A stretch of DNA of 39,772 bases from a virus (IMGVR_UViG_3300000553_000105:1-39772); one strand, 5' to 3'. Counted from the first letter of the stretch, positions 27,676 through 36,756 are shown. The notes: generated by a model not told the origin, from the letters alone. Numbers and translations are program-made.

Positions 27676-29162
27676 ACTATTCTACACGTTTCGGCAAGGC
27701 AGATGAGGAAAGATTATTAGCTCTTGAGAAGGAGCAATGGTATCGCCAGTGCCGAACAGATATGGTTTCATGGTGTTGTGAGGCATTAGAAGTCAATAAT
27801 CAGGCTCCTGCCAGACACCACAGACTTTTGATTTCATATCTTGAAAGAGTAAATAGTGGAGAAATTGACCGTTTAGCAGTCTTTATGCCTCCAGGTTCTG
27901 CTAAGTCCAAGTATTGCAGTGAACTTTTTGCTCCTTATTGGTTTGTTTCGCATCAACAAGGCGCAGTTATCGCTGCCTCACATACAGCAGAACTCGCTGA
28001 ACGTTTCGGTCGTCGTGTCAGAAATCTTGTCGAACAGCATTCTGAAGTATTAGGTTATGGTTTAGACCCTTCAAATAGAAGCGCCAGTCGATGGGAAACG
28101 ATACACGGCGGTGAATATTTCAGTGCAGGTGTTGGTGGTGCAATCACTGGTCGTCGTGCTGATTTGGCGATCATCGACGATCCAGTTAAGTCCCGCGAAG
28201 CTGCTGAAAGCGAGACTGAACGAGAAAAAACATGGGAATGGTATAAGTCAGACTTATACACCCGTCTTAAGCCTGGTGCGGCAATAATTCTGATACAAAC
28301 GCGCTGGCATTTGATGGATTTAGGTGGCCACATTCTTGAAGAAATGAAGAATGGCGGCGATCAATGGACAGTTTTAAACCTTCCAGGATTATCTATATAT
28401 CCAGACGATCCGCTGGGAAGGAAAATTGGGGAAGCTCTTTGGCCAGAGTGGGAAGATAAAGAGGCCCTAGAGCGTAAGCGCCAGACTTTAGGCATTCGTG
28501 ATTTTAGTGCTCTTTATCAAGGTGATCCGCAGCCTCCAGGCGGCTCTTTCTTTGATGTTGAGAACATATTGTATAATGGGGCGCCTGTTGAGCCTCAAAT
28601 GTTTTGTGATACAGTATTTGCTACTATTGATACTGCCGTTAAGACTGGTAGTAAACACGATGCCACTGCCGTTATCTATTGGCAGTTTAATAAGCGCATT
28701 GGCCACCCATTAATTATGTTGGATTATGATCTAATCCAAATCGAAGGCGCTCTGTTAGAGACTTGGATTCCAAACGTGTTTCGCCGTTTAGCTGAATTTG
28801 CTGAACAATATAAGGCAAGGTTTGGTCCATCAGGAGCTCACATTGAAGACAAGGCGAGTGGTAGTATTCTACTCCAACAGTGTGCAAGACGTGATTTACC
28901 TGCCAGAGCAATTGACTCCGCACTAACAGCAGTTGGAAAAGATGAAAGAGCTATTTCTGTTTCTGGATATGTGAAACAGAATAAGGTCAAAATTTCTAAT
29001 GATGCTTATAACAAAACACTCACATTTAAAGGCAGGCACGCAAATCATCTATTAACACAAGTGCTTGAATTCGTCATAGGCGTTAAAGATCAACCTGACG
29101 ACCTTTTTGATTGTTTCTGTTACGGCATCGCGCTAGCTTTGGGAGATAGCGGTGGATTCTAA
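27672..29162 (+). CDS. terL: Terminase large subunit
   Basis: A 496-residue packaging motor. The ATPase domain has the Walker A-like MPPGSAKSK (K78), Walker B LAIIDD (165-170) and coupling motif IILIQTRWH (about 205-213). The nuclease domain has FATIDTAVKTGSKHDATAV (D320, D330), AHIEDKASG (E392, D393) and a final acidic DQPDDLFDCF. Start GTG overlaps the small subunit. The protein translocates DNA into the prohead and cuts it. Similar to Terminase_6-type large subunits of proteobacterial phages. Confidence 0.95.
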   Translation: MNYSTRFGKADEERLLALEKEQWYRQCRTDMVSWCCEALEVNNQAPARHHRLLISYLERVNSGEIDRLAVFMPPGSAKSKYCSELFAPYWFVSHQQGAVIAASHTAELAERFGRRVRNLVEQHSEVLGYGLDPSNRSASRWETIHGGEYFSAGVGGAITGRRADLAIIDDPVKSREAAESETEREKTWEWYKSDLYTRLKPGAAIILIQTRWHLMDLGGHILEEMKNGGDQWTVLNLPGLSIYPDDPLGRKIGEALWPEWEDKEALERKRQTLGIRDFSALYQGDPQPPGGSFFDVENILYNGAPVEPQMFCDTVFATIDTAVKTGSKHDATAVIYWQFNKRIGHPLIMLDYDLIQIEGALLETWIPNVFRRLAEFAEQYKARFGPSGAHIEDKASGSILLQQCARRDLPARAIDSALTAVGKDERAISVSGYVKQNKVKISNDAYNKTLTFKGRHANHLLTQVLEFVIGVKDQPDDLFDCFCYGIALALGDSGGF

Positions 29163-29433
29163 AGATGAAATCGACATTCTGCGAAAGCAGGTTTCTGATC
29201 TTTTGGATAGGATCAAGGTTTTAGAGGCGCGACAGCCTCACATTGTTTATGTTCCAAATCCTTATCCTATCTATCCACTATATCCTTATTATCAGCATCC
29301 TTACGTTCCATACAATCCTTATTACCCAGCGACTTGTCAGACCAATTATGTTGGAGACAATGTTGTTGGTGATAATGCTGTGGGATTTGCGAATATGATT
29401 GATCTTGCAGCGGTTGGTGGTAGAACTCAATAA
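29152..29433 (+). CDS. Coiled-coil and Pro/Tyr-rich protein
   Basis: A 93-residue protein starting GTG at 29152 within the end of terL (GGGAGATAGC site). Residues 1-27 are a coiled coil (EIDILRKQVSDLLDRIKVLE), residues 31-60 a Pro/Tyr tract (VPNPYPIYPLYPYYQHPYVP), then a small repeat VGDNVVGDNAVG. Positioned between terminase and portal. A structural or scaffold-interaction role is possible; unknown. Confidence 0.65.
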   Translation: MDSKDEIDILRKQVSDLLDRIKVLEARQPHIVYVPNPYPIYPLYPYYQHPYVPYNPYYPATCQTNYVGDNVVGDNAVGFANMIDLAAVGGRTQ

Positions 29434-29446
29434 CTGGGAGAGCAAA

Positions 29447-29737
29447 ATGTCATATTCGTTCGTTGCGAAGGCTAAGACCAAAGATGAAGTAATGGTTGCC
29501 GTTAAGGCTGAGTTTGACAAGGTTCTTGAGGCGCAGCCGACGCACTTTATTGATAGAGAAGCTGCTGAGAATGCCGTTAAGGCTTTCATTTCTATCATCA
29601 AAGACCCTGATGAAAACGAAGTCGTTGCCGTTAGCGTTTCTGGCTCTGTGCAGTGGCGGGAAATGAATCCTACTGAAGCGAAAGATTTTATAGGTGCTGG
29701 AGTCAGCATTAACACATATGTTGGAGTTAATGCCTGA
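29447..29737 (+). CDS. Hypothetical protein
   Basis: About 96 residues from ATG at 29447, behind GGGAGAGCAAA. It reads MSYSFVAKAKTKDEVMVAVK, then ENAVKAFISII and a strand EVVAVSVSGSVQW. A small alpha-beta protein seen next to portal genes in related phages, unknown role. Its stop overlaps the portal start (TGATG). Confidence 0.7.
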   Translation: MSYSFVAKAKTKDEVMVAVKAEFDKVLEAQPTHFIDREAAENAVKAFISIIKDPDENEVVAVSVSGSVQWREMNPTEAKDFIGAGVSINTYVGVNA

Positions 29738-31338
29738 TGGGGACTTCCCCAACTAGCAGCTTTTTAGATGCAGGAACGGCTTTAGGCGAAACCCTTCAGC
29801 AATTGCTGATGTGTGACGAGATCGTTCCTGGTTCTGAGCCTAGTTATCAGCTTTGTAAAACCATCTATATGTATCATCCTCTCGGCGCGAAAATGGCTGA
29901 GAGCCCAATTTCTATGGCACAATCACAGCCACGAATGCTTAGCGTCCACAGTCCTTGTGGTTTAAAACTCGTTAAGCAGTTTGAAAATGAGTGGAAAAAA
30001 CTTGAATGCGACCGCATAATTTTCAATACTATGCGGCTTTCGCGTATCTATGGAATAGCATCAGTTGCGTTATTGATTGGGAATCATGCAACTAATGTTC
30101 CAATCAACTATTCTGAACTCTGGAAGAAAACAATAGGTTTTAACGTTTTTGATCCATTGAATACTGCTGGTTCATTAGTCATGAACCTTCGTCCAAATGA
30201 TATGGATTTCCTGAAAGCAGATGATGGAGTAAGCGTTCAGGGCAAAAATTATCACCCGACGCGAACTTGCATCGTTATGAATGAAGACCCAATTTATATT
30301 GGGTATACTACTGCTTCATTTGGATATACAGGCCGTTCAGTTTATCAGCGCGCTTTATTCCCTCTCAAATCTTTTATCAATTCTACCGTCACAGATGATA
30401 TGGTTACGCGTAAGGCTGGTGTCCTTATCGCGAAACTCAAAGCCCCAGGCTCTATCATCGACAATGTGATGCAGACTATTGCTGGTTTCAAACGCACTAT
30501 ACTTCAGCAAGCGCAGAACAACAATGTCGTCAGTATTGGAACTGAAGAGGAAGTTGAATCTCTTAATCTTCAGAATGTATCTCCGGCTTTTGGTGATGCA
30601 CGGAGGAATATTCTGGAGAATATTGCTGTCAGTGCGGATATGCCAGCGAAACTTCTCAATTCAGAAACATTCGCTGAAGGATTTGGCGAAGGTACTGAAG
30701 ACGCTAAGAATGTAGCGCGCTATATTGATCGCATACGTATTCAGATGGAGCCGATCTACGCATTTTTTGATAAAATTACTATGTATAGAGCTTGGAACCC
30801 TGAGTTCTATAAGGCGCTTCGTACTGAATATCCTAAAGAATATGGCAAAATCACTTACGAACAAGCCTTTTATTCTTGGTGCGAAACGTTTGAGCGCAAG
30901 TGGCCGAACCTCTTAACAGAACCTGATTCTGATAAGATCAAGATTGAAGATGTTCGGCTCAAAGCCGTTCTTGCGTTGCTTGAAGTTCTCTTGCCATCTG
31001 TCGATAGCGAAAGCCGCGTCAGAGCTATCCTTTGGGCAATTGAGAACTTTAATGGGAACAAGATGCTGTTCTCTCATCCGCTTGTCCTTATTGAATCTGA
31101 TCTCAAGAAATTTGAGGAAGAACAAGAGGAAGCGATGAAAGCTAATGCGGCGCCACAAGATCAAAAGCCGCTTAAGCCTTCTCATCCAAAGAGACCGTTT
31201 GCTGACTCTGATGTTCCGCAGATTGCCAGGTTAGCCTACGATAGGGCGGTTGAGAATTTATCCACACTTACGACTGAAGTAAGAAAATCAGGCGTTGAAG
31301 AAGCCAGGAAGGTTAAGGCAAATGATGGACTCTTCTAA
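29737..31338 (+). CDS. Portal protein (DUF1073-type)
   Basis: A 533-residue protein with features of DUF1073 portals: RMLSVHSPCGLKLVKQFENE, FNTMRLSRIYGIASVALLIG, GVLIAKLKAPGSIID, ILENIAVSADMPAKLLNSET, FAEGFGEGTEDAKNVARYID and QMEPIYAFFDKITMY. Twelve copies would form the DNA entry vertex. The C-terminal 60 residues are charged and Pro-rich (DQKPLKPSHPKRPFADSD). It overlaps genes at both ends, consistent with a tightly coupled late operon. Confidence 0.9.
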   Translation: MGTSPTSSFLDAGTALGETLQQLLMCDEIVPGSEPSYQLCKTIYMYHPLGAKMAESPISMAQSQPRMLSVHSPCGLKLVKQFENEWKKLECDRIIFNTMRLSRIYGIASVALLIGNHATNVPINYSELWKKTIGFNVFDPLNTAGSLVMNLRPNDMDFLKADDGVSVQGKNYHPTRTCIVMNEDPIYIGYTTASFGYTGRSVYQRALFPLKSFINSTVTDDMVTRKAGVLIAKLKAPGSIIDNVMQTIAGFKRTILQQAQNNNVVSIGTEEEVESLNLQNVSPAFGDARRNILENIAVSADMPAKLLNSETFAEGFGEGTEDAKNVARYIDRIRIQMEPIYAFFDKITMYRAWNPEFYKALRTEYPKEYGKITYEQAFYSWCETFERKWPNLLTEPDSDKIKIEDVRLKAVLALLEVLLPSVDSESRVRAILWAIENFNGNKMLFSHPLVLIESDLKKFEEEQEEAMKANAAPQDQKPLKPSHPKRPFADSDVPQIARLAYDRAVENLSTLTTEVRKSGVEEARKVKANDGLF

Positions 31339-31519
31339 ATTAGATGCAGCCATTAACAGAGCTGATTCTCTGGAAAAACGCATTGATGCTTTATGCTGCG
31401 CGAACAAGGCGCGCATGGATGGTACGCTTGGTCTGACAATTCCTTTTACTGCGTCCAAACATGAACGTGGTTATCACGGCGTTTTTGTCAAGACCAAAAA
31501 GGGAAAGAAAGAGTCTTGA
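31322..31519 (+). CDS. Small late-operon protein
   Basis: About 65 residues from ATG at 31322 inside the portal's end (AAGG site). It reads MMDSSKLDAAINRADSLEKR, then ASKHERGYHGVFVKTKKGKK. The first half is helical and the C-terminus basic. Its stop overlaps the NUDIX-DUF2213 start. Function unknown. Confidence 0.65.
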   Translation: MMDSSKLDAAINRADSLEKRIDALCCANKARMDGTLGLTIPFTASKHERGYHGVFVKTKKGKKES

Positions 31520-33249
31520 TAAAAGCTGCTGGGGTAATTTTCCTCACTGTTGATAAAAAGGCTTTGTTCCTTCAGCGAAGTGACGAAGGCGATTGCCCTG
31601 GTTTATGGGCATTCCCTTGTGGAAAGATTGAAGGCGATGAGACGCCACAAGAAGCTGCTGAGCGTGAATGTATTGAGGAAATTGGACAGTTTCCAAAAGG
31701 CAATCTTACTCAGCACGCTAGACAAATTACTATTGATGTCGATTATACCACATATCTTATGGTTATCGGCAAAGAGTTTGAACCAGTTTTAAATGGGGAG
31801 CATACTGCATTTACCTGGGCTCCAATTGGCTCACATCCAGAGCCGATGCACCCTGGGGCGGAAATAGCGCTTCAGAAATTCAACCTGGACGAGCTAGGAA
31901 TAGCTCGATTTATGACTGATGGCAGACTATCTTCGCCCCAGTGGTACGAAAACATTGCTCTTTTTGACATAAGGATCACAGGAACAGGAATTGCATATCG
32001 TCGAAAACTTGACGAATTTACATTCCGTGATCCGAATGTTTATCTTAACCAAGAATTTTTAGATCGCTGCAATGGTTTGCCAGTTATACTTGAGCATCCT
32101 AAAACTTCCACTCTTAACACTAAGGAATTTACCAATCGTGTAGTGGGGACTACTTTTGTCCCATATATAAAAGGCGATGAAGTATGGGCCATAGTTAAAA
32201 TATTTGATATCCCTACTGCAAAAATAATGGAAGCAAATCAGTTATCCACTTCGCCAGCAGTAGTGTTTAGAGACCAAGACGTAAATACCAAACTTTCTAT
32301 GGAAGATGGAACTACTCTATTAATTGAAGGCAAACCTAGTCTTTTAGACCACATTGCTATTTGTTCACTAGGAGTGTGGGATAAAGGAGGCGATCCTACT
32401 GGAATAAATAACGGAGATACTCAAATGCCGACTGAAAAAGAAGTCAAGGAAGAAGTCAAGAGCGATGCTGAAGACCGCAAGCGCGCTGACGCAGAAGCTG
32501 GGCAGAAGCTTGATAAGATTTTAGCTCATCTTGATTCAGTTGAAAAGCGCATGGATGCTTTTGAAAAAGAAAAGGCTGACAGCGCAGCCAAAGCTGATAA
32601 CGTCTCTAAGATCGCTGATGCCGAAAAAGAAAAGGCTGATGCTGAAGAGAAGGCCAAGAAGGACGCTGAAGAAAAAGAAAAGGTTGATGCTGAAGAGAAA
32701 GAAAAGGAAATGAAGGCCAAGAAGGACGCTGAGGAGAACTATAAGCGCGCTTCTCGTGAAGACGCTGTTCGCAAAGATGAAGAAGATACGCGCAAGCGTA
32801 TTGCTGATCTTGAGCGTCGTATGCCTCGCCAGTTAGCTGATGCTGATTATAAGGCTATGGCTGATGTTCAGGCAAAGGCTGATTCGGTCTATAATTTCTT
32901 TGGCAAGTCAGCTCCGCGCTTCCTTAATGGAGAAACTCCTGACGCATATCGTCGTCGTTTGGCAGCCGAACTCCAGCCTTATTCTAAGGTCTGGAAGGGC
33001 GTTGATCTTTATAAGATCGACCAGGAAGCTGCTTTCGCGCCGATTGAGCAGCAGATTTATGCTGATGCTGAAGAAGCCGGTCTGCATCCGAGCGATTTGG
33101 ATGAAGATACGCTCCGTGAAATCGTCACTAGGGACGGCATCACAGGTCGAAATACGATTACCTTTGCTGGTCAGCCAAAGACTTGGATGAGAAACTTCTC
33201 TCATCAGAGGCAGTCGGCGCGCTTTGTCCCTGTCAACCGTAACCGTTAA
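31516..33249 (+). CDS. NUDIX hydrolase fused to DUF2213 (prohead protease-like) and coiled coil
   Basis: A 577-residue protein. Residues 1-130 are a NUDIX domain with a full Nudix box (GKIEGDETPQEAAEREC, IEEIG). Residues about 135-310 fit DUF2213, suspected to be the head-maturation protease of such phages (GTGIAYRRKLDEFTFRDPNV, GLPVILEHPK, STSPAVVFRDQD). Residues 318-435 are a Lys/Glu/Ala coiled coil resembling a scaffold, and 440-577 a helical end. TTG start overlaps the previous stop. One chain could combine protease and scaffold with a nucleotide hydrolase. Confidence 0.8.
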   Translation: MIKAAGVIFLTVDKKALFLQRSDEGDCPGLWAFPCGKIEGDETPQEAAERECIEEIGQFPKGNLTQHARQITIDVDYTTYLMVIGKEFEPVLNGEHTAFTWAPIGSHPEPMHPGAEIALQKFNLDELGIARFMTDGRLSSPQWYENIALFDIRITGTGIAYRRKLDEFTFRDPNVYLNQEFLDRCNGLPVILEHPKTSTLNTKEFTNRVVGTTFVPYIKGDEVWAIVKIFDIPTAKIMEANQLSTSPAVVFRDQDVNTKLSMEDGTTLLIEGKPSLLDHIAICSLGVWDKGGDPTGINNGDTQMPTEKEVKEEVKSDAEDRKRADAEAGQKLDKILAHLDSVEKRMDAFEKEKADSAAKADNVSKIADAEKEKADAEEKAKKDAEEKEKVDAEEKEKEMKAKKDAEENYKRASREDAVRKDEEDTRKRIADLERRMPRQLADADYKAMADVQAKADSVYNFFGKSAPRFLNGETPDAYRRRLAAELQPYSKVWKGVDLYKIDQEAAFAPIEQQIYADAEEAGLHPSDLDEDTLREIVTRDGITGRNTITFAGQPKTWMRNFSHQRQSARFVPVNRNR

Positions 33250-33294
33250 TTCAGAGGGTAGCCTGGGTTACCATCTTAAACGAGGATTTTAAAC

Positions 33295-34230
33295 ATGGCA
33301 TCGTCCCTTTCTTTTAACCCAGTTGCTACGTCGAATGCGGCTGGTACTTTTGGTGTGTCGTGGCAGGGTCTTATTCAGGGTACTGAATATAACGATCCGG
33401 CGGATCGTTTTGACCTCAGAGGCGGCATTCTTGCCTCGACTGAAACTCTGCCTATGTGGGGTGGCGTCGCTATCTCTGAAAATATTCCGGCATATTCACT
33501 TCCTTATGTTGGCCAGAGTCCTTTGAACCCTAGCCAAAATTTTGGAACTAGCATTATTCGTGCTACCAACAATACTGCAAATGCTTCTGGCAGTATTACT
33601 GGATTTAGCGTGTTCACGCAGAACTATGCTAATATTTCCAGCGCTCAGAGCCCAGTCCCTGTGTCTCTGTCTGGTATGTTGGTTAACTACTACCAGCTTG
33701 GTAGCACGGCTCGTATTGCTGTTCCTATGGCTCCTGCACTTGTCAGTCTTGTTGGCGCACAGATTGTTTCTCAGGTCAGCTGGGATTATGTCGGCCAACA
33801 GCTTATTCCGTATGTCGCGACGTATGCTAGCGCGAGCGTGCAAAGCGCGACCTATACCACAGCAACTGGTATTCTTGCTTTAACCTTCGCTACTGCTCCG
33901 TTGGGCGCTGGTATTGGTTCGAGCGCCAATGGTGCTTATCTCTCCATTAGTGGTATTACGACTTCTGCTGGTAATGCTGCGAACGTCAATGGTAACTTTG
34001 CTATTGTCAGCACGGCTTCTGCTGGTACTGTTATTAACCTTCAAGCTGTTGCTGGTCTTGGCACTATTACCATAAATGGTGGTACTGGCACCCTCGCGGC
34101 TGGCGGTGGCGCTCTTAACGTCAGAATTCTTGATCTTGAAGTCGGCACTTCTATGAATGTTGTCTACAATACTTCCACCGGTTTCGCTACCTGGAACCGT
34201 AGTGGTTCTTGTGCGATTATCCTGATTTAA
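33295..34230 (+). CDS. Virion structural protein, candidate decoration or cement protein
   Basis: A 311-residue Ala/Ser/Gly/Thr-rich beta protein lying just before the major capsid gene: GTFGVSWQGLIQGTEYNDPA, RFDLRGGILASTETLPMWGG, then DWVGQQLIPYVA-like strands and a Gly-rich end. Proteins of this position in DUF2184-type phages are minor head proteins or cement proteins. Optimised, rare-codon-free codon use suggests high expression. The start follows an ACGAGGA site. Confidence 0.7.
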   Translation: MASSLSFNPVATSNAAGTFGVSWQGLIQGTEYNDPADRFDLRGGILASTETLPMWGGVAISENIPAYSLPYVGQSPLNPSQNFGTSIIRATNNTANASGSITGFSVFTQNYANISSAQSPVPVSLSGMLVNYYQLGSTARIAVPMAPALVSLVGAQIVSQVSWDYVGQQLIPYVATYASASVQSATYTTATGILALTFATAPLGAGIGSSANGAYLSISGITTSAGNAANVNGNFAIVSTASAGTVINLQAVAGLGTITINGGTGTLAAGGGALNVRILDLEVGTSMNVVYNTSTGFATWNRSGSCAIILI

Positions 34231-34260
34231 TCAGGGCCATTAAGTTAGGAGATTTGAAAA

Positions 34261-35286
34261 ATGGCAAATATTAGTCCGGCCCAGACGATTGTTCATCCGT
34301 CTTTTATCGAGCCAGGTATTCTACTCCCTTATGCTCAGGCATCGGGAGCTTTTGATGCTATTGCTGATGGACAGCCGTTGCCTCGTTTAGGTGATGGTGA
34401 TCTTTACGTTTATATGAAGCGTATAGACGTTCGCACCAAGATTACTGTTGGCCAGTCAGCCTACAACTCTCTGCCTTCGATTTCAACAGCGTTGTCGCTG
34501 ATTTCTACTCCCAGTTACTTGATGCGTGTTCGTGCTGAATATGATCATCACGATGTGAGCGCAATGGGTAAATGGGGAGTTAATCTTCCTGAAGCCCAGC
34601 GTCTTGGCATGAGGCAAGCCCATTATCAGATGGCTCGTATTGGCCTTCTGTACGGGTTCAATCCTGCTAACGGCGAAGGGCTGCTCAATACTAACGGTGC
34701 TACTGCCGTCAGTCTGCCTGCTGACAATAATGGTAATACCACTGTTGTCACTTATGATGCTGGCCAGATGGCTTTCTTCATCTTGAGCCAAATTCAGGCG
34801 CTTAAGACACGTACCAACCAGCTTGGTATTGGTCGTAAGTTCGTTATCGTTGGTCCGCAGCAGGACTTGGCACAGTTTGAATATTCTAACATTGTTCAGC
34901 TTGTGCAGTTCCAGATGAAGGGCGGTGGTACTACTTCCACTGCTGGTCTCGTTAAAGACGTTCTTGAATGGAACGCTGACGAGATCATTTGGGCTTATGA
35001 TGACACGCTTATCAACAAGGGCGCTGGTGGCACTACTGATGCTATCCTTATTGTTATGCCTGAAATCCAGAAGCCGCAGGGTTCGAGAATCAACACCAAC
35101 GAGTTTGCTAAACTTGCGCCTGGTATTGAGGCTTGCGCTCTGATGTATTGCGATATGGCAGCGCCTCGTGAAATACCCACTCCGTTGGCGGGTGGTGCTA
35201 CTGACGTTCTGTCTGAATGGCGTGTCACCTCTGGTTGGGGCGTCCGTCCTGAGGCTATTACTATTCTCAGCATGCAGAACCATTAA
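34261..35286 (+). CDS. Major capsid protein (DUF2184-type)
   Basis: A 341-residue protein with the HK97-fold pattern of DUF2184: VYMKRIDVRTKITVGQSAYN, YLMRVRAEYDHHDVSAMGKW, ALKTRTNQLGIGRKFVIVGP, DDTLINKGAGGTTDAILIVM, and a C-terminal EWRVTSGWGVRPEAITIL. It forms the icosahedral shell. A TAGGAG site precedes the ATG. Strong hairpins follow the stop, as expected for the most heavily translated gene. Confidence 0.92.
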   Translation: MANISPAQTIVHPSFIEPGILLPYAQASGAFDAIADGQPLPRLGDGDLYVYMKRIDVRTKITVGQSAYNSLPSISTALSLISTPSYLMRVRAEYDHHDVSAMGKWGVNLPEAQRLGMRQAHYQMARIGLLYGFNPANGEGLLNTNGATAVSLPADNNGNTTVVTYDAGQMAFFILSQIQALKTRTNQLGIGRKFVIVGPQQDLAQFEYSNIVQLVQFQMKGGGTTSTAGLVKDVLEWNADEIIWAYDDTLINKGAGGTTDAILIVMPEIQKPQGSRINTNEFAKLAPGIEACALMYCDMAAPREIPTPLAGGATDVLSEWRVTSGWGVRPEAITILSMQNH

Positions 35287-35290
35287 TCTG

Positions 35291-35312
35291 CCCGTCCCGC
35301 CTCCCAGACGGG
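35291..35312 (+). terminator. Weak terminator hairpin after the capsid gene
   Basis: CCCGTC and GACGGG form a 6-bp stem with a ten-base loop, followed by only three T. Probably a partial terminator or transcript 3'-end protector, just upstream of the larger structure at 35314-35373. Confidence 0.5.
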
Positions 35313-35313
35313 T

Positions 35314-35373
35314 TTGACCAAGCAGGGGTCAAGTTTGCAAGTTCTTGACCCCTGCCCAAAACTTGCAAAAGGA
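35314..35373 (+). promoter_or_regulatory. RNA pseudoknot or kissing-loop element before the 35382 gene
   Basis: GCAGGGGTCAAG (35322-35333) and CTTGACCCCTGC (35344-35355) form a perfect 12-bp stem. All ten loop bases TTTGCAAGTT (35334-35343) are complementary to AACTTGCAAA (35360-35369) just downstream, next to the ribosome site AAGGA (35369-35373). TTGACC (35314-35319) can instead pair with GGTCAA (35327-35332), offering a competing fold. A stem whose whole loop pairs with the translation start of the next gene suggests translational or transcriptional control of expression beyond the capsid. Confidence 0.6.
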
Positions 35374-35381
35374 ACGTAGTT

Positions 35382-35906
35382 ATGAATTTATACATCGCGA
35401 ATGCAACTAATCAAGTTCAGACTTTTATGTATACCATGCCTGAAGTTACTAATGCCAGGCAGCAACAGATCGCTATTGGTGGACAGATTAAGATTAGTGG
35501 AGACTTAAATCCACAGCAGGTCGATGCCATCATTAGCCATCACGCAATTTATGGAATGCGTAAAATTGATGAACTCAACAATATAAGTGGTAAAAAGGTT
35601 CCACTTATTTGTTCTGAAAAGCCAATCCCTGTTACTATTATTCAGAGAATGGTTCTGCATAATACTGGTGTTCTTGGCTTTCAAGGCGAAACTACTCGTA
35701 AGGAATTGGCATTAGGTGTTGATTCGCTTATGAGGCAGAGAGAGCTTGAAGAAGGAACGGCGCCAATAGAGAAGCTGCACATTCATCTAGAGGAAGATAC
35801 CAGAAAAGGTATTGACTCTGAGATTAATGAGATTATCACAGTTGATCGCTCCGATAATCCAGCGCCTCCGCAGAAAACACGTCGTGGTAAAGTCAAAGGA
35901 TTTTAA
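35382..35906 (+). CDS. Head-region hypothetical protein
   Basis: A 174-residue protein: beta-rich N-terminal part (VQTFMYTMPEVTNARQQQIA), then VDAIISHHAIYGMRKIDEL and a helical segment, ending in a basic tail (PPQKTRRGKVKGF). Directly downstream of the capsid in the late operon. A role in head completion or connection is likely from position only. Confidence 0.6.
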   Translation: MNLYIANATNQVQTFMYTMPEVTNARQQQIAIGGQIKISGDLNPQQVDAIISHHAIYGMRKIDELNNISGKKVPLICSEKPIPVTIIQRMVLHNTGVLGFQGETTRKELALGVDSLMRQRELEEGTAPIEKLHIHLEEDTRKGIDSEINEIITVDRSDNPAPPQKTRRGKVKGF

Positions 35907-35908
35907 TT

Positions 35909-36397
35909 GTGACACCGACGCTGGCAGGTTTTATTGCGTGGGTTAGAAGCGTAATGGGTATCAGCGTAACTGTACTGCCAGATAGTTCGGTTTATTTCAC
36001 ATACGCCTTCGACGTTTCCATGATGATAGTGAACCAGCAGTTGAGTATGATTTCATATACTCCTGCTGGTTCCACTGCAACTGTTAGTTTATACACGCTG
36101 GCTGTATATAATCTTGGCGGAAGCAATCTATTACAGTGGGCGCAAGATGCTTCCGGCGCCACAATCTATAAAGATGGATTGCCATATTTTGCTTATATGC
36201 GCCAGCTGTATAGTATGAATTCATTTACTCCTGGAATAATTCAATCGTCTGCCGACGAAAGAACCAACGCGGTTCTGGTTATTCCTGAGTCTTTAGAGAA
36301 TTTGTCCATAGCTGATTTGCAATATTTAACAAATCCTTATGGACGCCAATACCTTGCCTTTGCACAAAGGGCTGGTACTTTGTGGGGAATAACCTGA
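35909..36397 (+). CDS. Putative head-tail connector or adaptor
   Basis: A 162-residue protein from GTG at 35909. It reads FIAWVRSVMGISVTVLPDSS, FTYAFDVSMMIVNQQLSMIS, TLAVYNLGGSNLLQWA, and LENLSIADLQYLTNPYGRQY. The helical content, length and position three genes past the portal fit an adaptor at the head-tail interface. Inference from context; no unique motif. Its stop overlaps the next start (TGATG). Confidence 0.6.
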   Translation: MTPTLAGFIAWVRSVMGISVTVLPDSSVYFTYAFDVSMMIVNQQLSMISYTPAGSTATVSLYTLAVYNLGGSNLLQWAQDASGATIYKDGLPYFAYMRQLYSMNSFTPGIIQSSADERTNAVLVIPESLENLSIADLQYLTNPYGRQYLAFAQRAGTLWGIT

Positions 36398-36744
36398 TGG
36401 CTTTTCCATCCAGCAATGTTAATCCAGCCAATGCTATCCCTGTTTGGATTGCGCCAACTCCTGCATCTGCTGGAGCAAATACCAACAATATTACTACTGC
36501 TACTAGCACTCTAGTCAAGACTGGGGCCGGCGCTTTAACTGGGCTTATAGTTGCCACTGCTGGTACTGGTGCTACTGCTACTGTTTATAATGGCATTAGT
36601 GCTGGCGGCACTTTAATTGGAACTTTCTCCTTGAATGCTCAGGGAGCGATTAATATGCCAGGAAGTGGCATACCATTTAGTGTTGGGCTATTCATAGTGA
36701 CAGTTGGGTCTCCTGCTGCCAATCTTATCGTAACTTATTTTTAA
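36397..36744 (+). CDS. Small virion protein, beta-rich
   Basis: About 115 residues from ATG at 36397, which overlaps the upstream stop. It is Ala/Gly/Thr-rich: LVKTGAGALTGLIVATAGTG, TVYNGISAGGTLIGTFSL and GIPFSVGLFIVTVGSPA. This is the pattern of small all-beta capsid or tail accessory proteins of phages. Function unknown. Confidence 0.65.
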   Translation: MAFPSSNVNPANAIPVWIAPTPASAGANTNNITTATSTLVKTGAGALTGLIVATAGTGATATVYNGISAGGTLIGTFSLNAQGAINMPGSGIPFSVGLFIVTVGSPAANLIVTYF

Positions 36745-36756
36745 TGAGGCCCTGCC

